Source of the DNA: Verrucomicrobiaceae bacterium UBA7681
GTDB taxonomy: Bacteria; Verrucomicrobiota; Verrucomicrobiia; Verrucomicrobiales; Verrucomicrobiaceae
NCBI GenBank assembly: GCA_002482965.1
Contig: DLGZ01000073.1
Coordinates: 213,740-224,857, forward strand
Direction of reading: 5' to 3'
Length of the DNA: 11,118 bases
A model generated the notes under the pieces. That model was given only the letters and a program-made list of their open reading frames with translations. It made no database searches and was not told the DNA's origin. Within the stretch, counting starts at the first letter, position 1. The number at the start of each line of letters is the position of its first letter. Made by a program: the position numbers and the translations under genes. Below, piece after piece: positions 6,364 through 11,118 of this stretch.

Positions 6364-7265
6364 AGGCCGGCACCCAGAGTCTCCCATCCCGCTTCACCGG
6401 CCTGTTTCTCGCCCCGGCGGACGCCCGTATTTATGCCTGCATACGCATCGCGTTCGCGCTCGTGTCGCTGCTGAATCTCATGCAGATCTGGCCGGACCGT
6501 GAAATCTTCTTCACGGATGTGGGGATGGTGGACCAGGAAGTCGTGCGGAAGTTCACAGTGGGGTCCTATCTGTCCGTGTTTGACCTGTGCCACGATGTGA
6601 GCTCCGTCAGCACCTACCTGCTTTTCAGCGGTGCTGCCATGGTGCTGCTGCTGCTCGGTGTGTGGCCCCGGCTGGCGGCTGGCATCGTCTTTGTCTGGTA
6701 TGTCTCCTACGCCATGCGCGCACCGCTGATTTTGGTGGGTTGGGATGAAGTTCTTCGCTCCACCGCGTTTCTCGTGCTGATCTCGCCCATGTCTGCACGC
6801 TGGTCATTGCGCTCCCGCAGAGCGCGCAGACGGGCAGGGCCCGAAGGGCCGGTGCCCTGCTATGGCCTGACTCTGATGCGGGTGCAGCTCGCGGTGATTT
6901 ATCTGCACACCGTGCTGGCACGCCTGGACAACGAATACTGGATGGGCGGAGACTTCATGAGCTTCTTCCTTCTCTCTCACAATGCGCGCTGGCCCGGCCT
7001 CTGGGTGCTGAACTATGGCTTCGCACTGAAGGTGGCCACCTATCTGACGCTGCTCACCGAGCTCGCGATCCCCTTTCTGCTCATGGTCCGCCGCTGGCGT
7101 TGGATCGGCTTTGCCACAGGCATTTTCCTGCACGTGGGCATCAGTCTGACCTCGTACAATCTCGAACTGTTTTTTCTCGCGATGATGGTGCTCTACCTGA
7201 GCTTCCTGCAGCCGGAAGACATGGACTGGCTGGAACGCCGCCTGCCACGGCCCAGAGCAAGGTAA
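6360..7265 (+). CDS. HTTM domain membrane protein (vitamin K-dependent carboxylase-like)
   Basis: A 301-residue integral membrane protein with seven or eight hydrophobic segments, near 24-43, 84-102, 106-122, 131-146, 169-187, 220-243, 248-266 and 268-284. The start 'DARIYACIRIAFALVSLLNLMQIWPDREIFFTD' and the end 'LLTELAIPFLLMVRR' to 'GIFLHVGISLTSYNLELFFLAMMVLYLSFL' fit the HTTM family, the bacterial relatives of gamma-glutamyl carboxylase. Between them 'IYLHTVLARLDNEYWMGGDF' (180-199) is the loop where family members usually have a Lys before 'W..G'; here it is Arg188. The reaction of bacterial HTTM proteins is mostly unknown, so no enzyme name is given. Residues 150-160 are a strongly basic loop (RSRRARRR), likely cytoplasmic. 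It overlaps its anchored partner by 4 nt. Its TAA stop lies inside a REP-like repeat that follows at once. Confidence 0.82.
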   Translation: MKAGTQSLPSRFTGLFLAPADARIYACIRIAFALVSLLNLMQIWPDREIFFTDVGMVDQEVVRKFTVGSYLSVFDLCHDVSSVSTYLLFSGAAMVLLLLGVWPRLAAGIVFVWYVSYAMRAPLILVGWDEVLRSTAFLVLISPMSARWSLRSRRARRRAGPEGPVPCYGLTLMRVQLAVIYLHTVLARLDNEYWMGGDFMSFFLLSHNARWPGLWVLNYGFALKVATYLTLLTELAIPFLLMVRRWRWIGFATGIFLHVGISLTSYNLELFFLAMMVLYLSFLQPEDMDWLERRLPRPRAR

Positions 7266-7287
7266 GGAGGCTTGTCCCCAAGCCTCC
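7259..7287 (+). repeat. Single REP-like palindrome, overlapping the HTTM stop codon
   Basis: AAGGTAA (7259-7265) directly precedes a perfect 9-bp stem (7266-7274 GGAGGCTTG with 7279-7287 CAAGCCTCC), loop TCCC. The foot sequence and loop match the two hairpins at 5118-5204 (AAGGTAG, loop TCCT), but the stem bases differ and still pair fully. The TAA at 7263-7265 is the stop of the HTTM gene, so the repeat overlaps the coding end. It lies between convergent genes. No T tract follows, so it is not a standard terminator. Confidence 0.72.
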
Positions 7288-7348
7288 GCCAAATGTCTCC
7301 TGGCTTGCTTTGCAGAATCAGTTTCGAAAAACGCTGCAAGCTGGAGCA

Positions 7349-7366
7349 GGGGGCCATTGTGCCCCC
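7349..7366. repeat. Short GC palindrome between convergent genes
   Basis: Arms GGGGGC (7349-7354) and GCCCCC (7361-7366) enclose the loop CATTGT. It lies 17 nt past the stop of the E2 gene on the minus strand. There is no adjacent T tract in either direction and no GTAG foot, so it is neither a clear terminator nor a clear member of the REP-like group. It could still slow polymerase from either side. Confidence 0.4.
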
Positions 7367-7383
7367 AACCACGCGCGAATGTC

Positions 7384-8676
7384 TTACACCAGCATCAGCG
7401 CCGGGTTTTCCAGCAGCTTGCGCATTTCAGCAAGGAAGGTGGCGGCGACAGCACCATCGACAACACGATGGTCACCGCTAAGACCGACCCACATGCGCTG
7501 ACCGACGACGATTTGGCCCTTGTCATTGACGACCGGAGCGGAGCGGATGCTGCCAATGGCGATGATCGCAGCCTGCGGTGGATTGATGATGGCGGCGAAC
7601 TGGTCGATGCCAAAGGCACCGAGGTTCGAAACGGTGATGGTGCCACCTGCGAAATCATCCGGGCTGAGCTTCTTGTTCTTGGCCTTGCCGGCGAGATCTT
7701 TGACGTCCTGGCTGATCTGGAGCAGCGTCTTCTTTTCCGCCTGCTTGATCACCGGAGTGACGAGGCCGTCGTCAATGGCGATGGCAACGCTGAGACCCAC
7801 GGACTTGAATTTCACGATGGCATCGCCATCCCATGCGGCATTGATCGCAGGCTGGGCCTGGGCGGCGCGGATGACGGACTTGAGGATGAAGTCGTTGACG
7901 GTGTACTTGTTGCCACCGCTCTTCTCAGCAGAAGCATTCAGGTGCGCACGGAAGGTCATGAGCGGTCCGGCATCGATCTCCATCTGCAGGTAGAAGTGCG
8001 GGATCTGGGTCTTCGAGGCCAGAAGGCGCTCGGCGATGATGTTGCGCATGCTGCTGGTCGGCACGCGTTCGTCGTCAGGACCAATGACAGGGCGGATGGC
8101 CGGTGTGGCTGCCACACGGCCGGCAGAAGCGCCGCCCACAGGGGCGTTTTCCACGTCTTCACGTACGATGCGTCCGCCAGGGCCGGTGCCGACGAGCGAA
8201 TTGAGATCCACGCCACGTTCTGCCGCGACCTTTTTGGCAAGCGGGGAGGCTTTGACGCGGAGAGCGGCACCGCCAGCAACAGCACGGCTCTTGTGCTGCG
8301 GAGCCTGGGGAAGGCGAGGACCGGCAGACGCAGCCTTGGTAGCGGATGCGGAGGGTTTTTTCTCAGCCGCCGGTGCCGGAGCCGCCGAGGCTTTGGCCTT
8401 GGCAATGAGTTCATCCAGATCGGCCGGAACGGCTTCATCGTCTTCCAGGATCACGGCCAGCGGAGCACCCAGAGGCACTTTGCCTCCTGGCATGGCGATG
8501 AACTTGTGCAGCACGCCTTCAAACGGGCTGGCGTATTCCATGGTGGCCTTGTCGGTCTCAATGTCGGCGATGGCTTTGCCGACGGTGACTTTGTCCCCTT
8601 CCTTGACAGTCCATTTGGCGAGGGTCCCCTCGGTCATGGTGTCACTAAGCTTGGGCATTTCGATGAATTTGGGCAT
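7384..8676 (-). CDS. pdhC: Pyruvate dehydrogenase E2 (dihydrolipoamide acetyltransferase)
   Basis: A 430-residue 2-oxoacid dehydrogenase acyltransferase that transfers the acetyl group from lipoate to CoA in the cytoplasm. The domains are in standard order. One lipoyl domain spans residues 2-78, with the lipoylated Lys43 in ETDKATMEY. An Ala/Pro/Lys linker covers 90-135. The peripheral subunit-binding domain is at 141-176 (ASPLAKKVAAERGVDLNSLV, GTGPGGRIVREDV). The catalytic domain runs from about 203 to 430, with the active-site motif GDHRVVDGA (His403, Asp407) and TVSNLGAFGIDQF (348-360). It has a single lipoyl domain, as in many alpha/beta-E1-type complexes. It starts 48 nt after the E1 beta stop on the same strand, and this pairing is why I call it PDH; a branched-chain or acetoin variant cannot be fully excluded. 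No Shine-Dalgarno is visible. Confidence 0.92.
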   Translation of the reverse strand: MPKFIEMPKLSDTMTEGTLAKWTVKEGDKVTVGKAIADIETDKATMEYASPFEGVLHKFIAMPGGKVPLGAPLAVILEDDEAVPADLDELIAKAKASAAPAPAAEKKPSASATKAASAGPRLPQAPQHKSRAVAGGAALRVKASPLAKKVAAERGVDLNSLVGTGPGGRIVREDVENAPVGGASAGRVAATPAIRPVIGPDDERVPTSSMRNIIAERLLASKTQIPHFYLQMEIDAGPLMTFRAHLNASAEKSGGNKYTVNDFILKSVIRAAQAQPAINAAWDGDAIVKFKSVGLSVAIAIDDGLVTPVIKQAEKKTLLQISQDVKDLAGKAKNKKLSPDDFAGGTITVSNLGAFGIDQFAAIINPPQAAIIAIGSIRSAPVVNDKGQIVVGQRMWVGLSGDHRVVDGAVAATFLAEMRKLLENPALMLV

Positions 8677-8724
8677 GGCGAAGACGGATGAAAAGTTTTG
8701 AAAGGGGACGAGGAAGGAGAAGAA

Positions 8725-9720
8725 TCAGAAAATGCTGAGCGCTTTGGCGACAACGACTTCAGCCGTCGGCAGCTGCAGGGCTTCGAGTGGCGGGCTGTAG
8801 ATCGCGGGAGAGTCGAGGCTGCAAACGCGCTGCACGGGGGCGTCGAGTTCATCGAAGATCCGCTCCTGAATCATGTAGGCGATCTGGGCACCGATGCCGC
8901 AGTAGGGCTTGTTCTCTTCCACATAGACGGCGCGGTGCGTTTTCGCAACGGAGGCAAGGATGGTGTCTTCATCCAGCGGGCGGATGGTGCGCAGATCGAC
9001 GACTTCGGCGCTGATGCCGTGCTCTTCTTCCAGAATCTTGGCAGCTTCCAGGCAGGTGATCACCGCTTTGCCATGGGCAATGAGGGAGATGTCGGTACCT
9101 TCACGCTTCACGTCAGCCAGACCGAGAGGGATGAAGAGTTCGCCGTCAGGCAGTTCATCATTGGATGGGACGTCCCATTTTTCGCCGTAGAGCTTGGTGC
9201 TTTCCATGAACATGACGGGGTCATTGTCGCGGATAGCGGCCTTCATGAGCCCCTTGGCATCGTAGGCGTTGCTGGGGCAGACGCACTTCATGCCGGGGAA
9301 GCTGGCCATGATGTTTTCCGGGGTGTGCGAGTGGGTGGCTCCCACGCTGGTGCCGCCATTGGCCGGACCGCGGATGACGATGGGGACGTTGATCTTGCCG
9401 CCGCTCATGTAGCGCACCATCGCGCCGTTGTTGACGATCTGGTCCCAGGCCACGGTGTAGAAGCTCCAGAACATGAGCTCCATCACCGGACGCACGCCCA
9501 GCATGCTGGCACCGATGCCCATGCCGATGAAACCGGCCTCACTAATAGGGGTGTCCACCAGACGCTTGTCGCCCCACTTGTCCCAGAGGCCTTCAGTCAC
9601 CTTGTAGGCACCATTGTACTGGGCCACTTCCTCGCCCATGACCACGACCATGGGATCGCGGGCAATTTCTTCGTCAAGGGCTTCACGGATGGCTTCGCGG
9701 TAGGAAATTTGGCGGGGCAT
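8725..9720 (-). CDS. pdhB: Pyruvate dehydrogenase E1 component, beta subunit
   Basis: A 331-residue transketolase-like beta subunit. With E1 alpha it binds thiamine diphosphate, decarboxylates pyruvate and passes the acetyl group to the lipoyl arm of E2. The N-terminus MPRQISYREAIREALDEEIA is typical. VVVMGEEVAQYNGAYKVTEG (25-44) carries the conserved 'GE(E)V..YGGA' region, here with Asn at one Gly position. TPISEAGFIGMGIGASMLG (57-75) includes Glu60, which contacts the thiamine aminopyrimidine. MFWSFYTVAWDQIVNN (83-98), GATHSH (127-132) and the C-terminal transketolase domain (VDLRTIRPLDEDTI, 241-254) follow. The frame stays open upstream to 9882 (TTG), but those 54 residues lack homology, so ATG at 9720 is used. 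The E2 gene follows after 48 nt. No E1 alpha lies upstream; the sigma factor gene is divergent instead, so E1 alpha must be encoded elsewhere. Confidence 0.94.
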   Translation of the reverse strand: MPRQISYREAIREALDEEIARDPMVVVMGEEVAQYNGAYKVTEGLWDKWGDKRLVDTPISEAGFIGMGIGASMLGVRPVMELMFWSFYTVAWDQIVNNGAMVRYMSGGKINVPIVIRGPANGGTSVGATHSHTPENIMASFPGMKCVCPSNAYDAKGLMKAAIRDNDPVMFMESTKLYGEKWDVPSNDELPDGELFIPLGLADVKREGTDISLIAHGKAVITCLEAAKILEEEHGISAEVVDLRTIRPLDEDTILASVAKTHRAVYVEENKPYCGIGAQIAYMIQERIFDELDAPVQRVCSLDSPAIYSPPLEALQLPTAEVVVAKALSIF

Positions 9721-9873
9721 GGCAATTTTGAGGGACCAGTAAGTCGGGGAAGGAGCGGGCGGTGTCAAGCGGGCGGCTTCATCGAGAAAGGACAAACTCC
9801 CAGCCGGATGGAAAGCCAAAATGGCTGCCCGGAAGCTCTCAAAGCTGAAAAAGGGCCCATTTGCAGCTGATTT

Positions 9874-9890
9874 TATTAACAAATATTAAC
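9874..9890. promoter_or_regulatory. Direct repeat TATTAAC, 10-bp spacing, candidate operator
   Basis: TATTAAC occurs at 9874-9880 and again at 9884-9890, separated by AAA, so the copies are one helical turn apart. The repeat lies 154 nt upstream of the pdhB start on the minus strand (GTTAATA TTT GTTAATA), at an AT-rich point that could also hold a -10 box. Tandem heptamers on one DNA face are a common regulator-binding layout. No regulator can be named. Confidence 0.35.
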
Positions 9891-10001
9891 TTTTTTTAGA
9901 AATGATGTTGACGATTACCCGAAAGTTTAGTTGATCGGAGATTGTCTACTCTTCACTTGTGTCACATCTCTTCGGTCCATTTTTCTATGCTGGCCGCAAA
10001 C

Positions 10002-10030
10002 TTGCTCAAAAAACACGAGCGAAGTGTAAA
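10002..10030 (+). promoter_or_regulatory. Candidate sigma-70 promoter of the sigma factor gene
   Basis: TTGCTC (10002-10007) and TGTAAA (10025-10030) are 17 nt apart, matching the -35 and -10 consensus at 3 and 4 of 6 positions. A start near 10037 would give a leader of about 80 nt. TATACT at 10039-10044 is a better -10 by itself but lacks a -35 at the right distance. The call rests only on spacing and position. Confidence 0.3.
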
Positions 10031-10071
10031 ATTGCTTTTATACTGACTACCCCCTGCGTCCCAGCTCGGGG

Positions 10072-10089
10072 CAAGGACGTTGGTCCTTG
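10072..10089 (+). other. Small hairpin in the sigma factor leader
   Basis: CAAGGAC (10072-10078) pairs perfectly with GTCCTTG (10083-10089), loop GTTG. It ends 29 nt before the chosen ATG. It would sequester the only purine-rich AGGA in the leader and covers a TTG (10080) that is in frame with the gene. It may influence initiation; that is an inference. Confidence 0.4.
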
Positions 10090-10118
10090 TATCGTATTAC
10101 CAACCTAGAACGCTTTAT

Positions 10119-11012
10119 ATGGAACTTGACGGAGGCATTAAGATTTACCTGCGTGAGATCGGCAAGACTGACTTGCTGACTCCCGACCAGGAGGTCGAGC
10201 TTGCTGAACGCATCAAACGTGGCGACCCTGAAGCCCGTTCGCACATGATTCGTGCGAACCTTCGCCTCGTGGTGAAGATCGCTCAGGATTACGCCAACTA
10301 CGGTCTGCCACTTCTCGACCTCATTTCCGAAGGAAACATCGGCCTCATGAAGGCCGTGGAACGCTTCGACCCGAACAAGGGTGGCAAACTTTCAACCTAC
10401 GCCGCTTGGTGGATCAAACAGTCCATCAAACGCGCACTCGCCAACCAGTCCAAGACCATCCGCCTTCCTGTCCACATGGTGGACAAGATCAGCAAGATGC
10501 GCCGTGTGGCCATGGCGATGTCCGAAGAACTCGGTCGCGAACCCACCGACGACGAACTCTCCGAAGAAATCGGCATTGATCGTGCCAAGCTCAGCCAGCT
10601 CAAGGTCGCCTCCATGCGCCCTGCCTCGCTCGACGCCCCGATCAGCGACGACGACAGCACCGAGTTCGGCGAAATCGTCGGCGACGAAAACGCCCAGACC
10701 CCCTTCGACCTGCTTTCGCACAAGAACATGCACAGCCAGCTCGATGGCCTGCTGACCGTTCTCGACGAACGCGAACGCAAGATCATCGACGCCCGCTTCG
10801 GCCTTGCCGGCCAGAAACCCCGCACCCTGGAAGAAGTCGGTCAGGAATTCGGCGTCACGCGCGAGCGTATCCGTCAGCTGCAAAACATCGCGCTGCGCAA
10901 GCTCCGCCGTGCCCTGCAGAAGAAGGAAGACCCAATTCCAAAGGCTCTCCGCAACGCCGGTGGCAAAAAGAAGCGCAAAAAAGCCGCCGCCGCCGAATCC
11001 GACGACGATTAG
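10119..11012 (+). CDS. Sigma-70 family RNA polymerase sigma factor, RpoD/SigA-like without region 1.1
   Basis: A 297-residue sigma factor that directs RNA polymerase to promoters. Region 1.2 is at 5-36 (IKIYLREIGKTDLLTPDQEV). Region 2 is at 37-110 with NLRLVVKIAQDY, DLISEGNIGLMKAVERFDPN and the -10 recognition helix STYAAWWIKQSIKRAL. Region 3 is at about 118-198. Region 4 is at 205-268 with a helix-turn-helix TLEEVGQEFGVTRERIRQLQ (237-256) for the -35 box. Region 1.1 and the large non-conserved insert of proteobacterial RpoD are absent, so it could be the primary sigma of this lineage or a group 2 relative; the near-consensus motifs favour a housekeeping type. The tail GGKKKRKKAAAAESDDD is unusual. 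ATG at 10119 begins just before region 1.2; an in-frame TTG at 10080 adds 13 residues. It is divergent from pdhB and followed by a strong terminator. Confidence 0.93.
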   Translation: MELDGGIKIYLREIGKTDLLTPDQEVELAERIKRGDPEARSHMIRANLRLVVKIAQDYANYGLPLLDLISEGNIGLMKAVERFDPNKGGKLSTYAAWWIKQSIKRALANQSKTIRLPVHMVDKISKMRRVAMAMSEELGREPTDDELSEEIGIDRAKLSQLKVASMRPASLDAPISDDDSTEFGEIVGDENAQTPFDLLSHKNMHSQLDGLLTVLDERERKIIDARFGLAGQKPRTLEEVGQEFGVTRERIRQLQNIALRKLRRALQKKEDPIPKALRNAGGKKKRKKAAAAESDDD

Positions 11013-11026
11013 GATCCATCAATCAC

Positions 11027-11057
11027 AAAGCCGGAGTCGCAAGACTCCGGCTTTTTT
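11027..11057 (+). terminator. Rho-independent terminator of the sigma factor gene
   Basis: A perfect 12-bp stem (11027-11038 with 11043-11054) has the stable tetraloop GCAA and merges into a run of six T (11052-11057). It starts 14 nt after the sigma factor stop. This is a textbook intrinsic terminator. The REP-like pair begins three bases after the T run. Confidence 0.95.
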
Positions 11058-11059
11058 GT

Positions 11060-11118
11060 AAAGTTGCCCTGTTCCTGTGGAACAGGGAGTCCTTGTTGCT
11101 CAGCAACAAGGCTACTTT
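11060..11118. repeat. Second inverted pair of REP-like palindromes, at the window edge
   Basis: The first hairpin has arms 11067-11075 (CCCTGTTCC) and 11079-11087 (GGAACAGGG), loop TGT. The second has arms 11091-11099 (CCTTGTTGC) and 11103-11111 (GCAACAAGG), loop TCA. AGT separates them. On the plus strand AAAGTTG (11060-11066) abuts the first stem; on the minus strand AAAGTAG (11112-11118) abuts the second. So this is an inverted pair with its feet pointing outwards, opposite to the pair at 5102-5220. It sits directly after the terminator, and its right boundary coincides with the window end, so more may follow. Confidence 0.78.

Larger units (their letters stand above)
9721..10118. other. 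AT-rich divergent intergenic region between pdhB and the sigma factor gene
   Basis: This 398-nt stretch is the longest gap in the window. The first 110 nt (to about 9830) are GC-rich and still open in the pdhB frame but do not look coded. From about 9868 the sequence turns AT-rich. It holds the direct repeat at 9874-9890, a T tract at 9891-9897, a possible sigma-factor promoter at 10002-10030 and a small hairpin at 10072-10089. I see no small gene or known riboswitch. Promoters for both flanking operons are expected here. Confidence 0.7.

Noticed and set aside
7266..7366. Bidirectional terminator between the HTTM and E2 genes
   Set aside because: Both hairpins lack an adjacent T tract. The first fits the REP-like pattern better, so I annotate repeats rather than terminators.
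7357..8691. A 444-codon open frame on the plus strand opposite the E2 gene
   Set aside because: It is antisense to an unmistakable E2 sequence. The product is Asp/His/Arg-rich with no domain pattern. Long antisense frames arise from the third-position GC bias of real genes in GC-rich DNA.
8698..9870. A 390-codon open frame on the plus strand opposite E1 beta
   Set aside because: It is the same kind of shadow: it covers a conserved gene on the other strand and shows no recognisable motif.
9721..9882. 54-codon N-terminal extension of E1 beta
   Set aside because: The frame is open but begins with TTG, and the residues do not resemble E1 beta. Known family members begin near MPRQISYREA.

Overview
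This window looks like ordinary chromosome from a GC-rich bacterium, most likely of the Verrucomicrobia/Planctomycetes group. The taxonomic reading is an inference. It rests on the A/P-rich lipoprotein with sheet domains of the type common in those phyla, a short primary-type sigma factor with a Lys/Arg then Asp tail, almost no Shine-Dalgarno sequences ahead of the genes, and many intergenic palindromic repeats. There is no phage, plasmid, IS, CRISPR, tRNA or rRNA signal.

Layout. 1-1411 (minus): the N-terminal 119 residues of a DUF1801/YdhG-like protein cut by the window edge, preceded by a two-domain lipoprotein. 1470-1510: an intrinsic terminator. 1550-3190 (minus): a class I SAM methyltransferase followed by an outer-membrane beta-barrel protein. 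3282-4037 (plus): exodeoxyribonuclease III. 4065-4685 (plus): an unrecognised, AT-richer gene with a TPR-like tail. 4822-5064 (plus): a Phd/YefM-type antitoxin without a toxin beside it. 5296-5646 (minus): an MmcQ/YjbR-family protein. 5755-7265 (plus): a membrane-anchored protein with a WNMF motif, overlapping by ATGA with an HTTM (vitamin K-dependent carboxylase-like) membrane protein. 7384-9720 (minus): pyruvate dehydrogenase E1 beta followed by E2, without E1 alpha or E3. 9721-10118: an AT-rich divergent regulatory region. 10119-11012 (plus): a sigma-70 factor followed by a textbook terminator.

The functional groups are independent of one another. E1 beta and E2 belong to the same complex that makes acetyl-CoA. 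The HTTM protein and its overlapping partner are probably one membrane unit. The methyltransferase and barrel, and the lipoprotein and DUF1801 protein, are closely spaced same-strand pairs of unknown joint purpose.

The most interesting signal is non-coding. Five short palindromes at three sites (5118-5204, 7262-7287, 11063-11115) share one design: a tetranucleotide GTAG (or GTAA, GTTG) directly against a perfect 9-bp stem with a 3-4 nt loop. The stem sequence differs in every copy, yet pairing is complete. Four of the five form inverted pairs. This matches the REP/BIME layout known from RAYT (REP-associated tyrosine transposase) systems, but no RAYT gene is present here. One copy supplies the stop codon of the HTTM gene.
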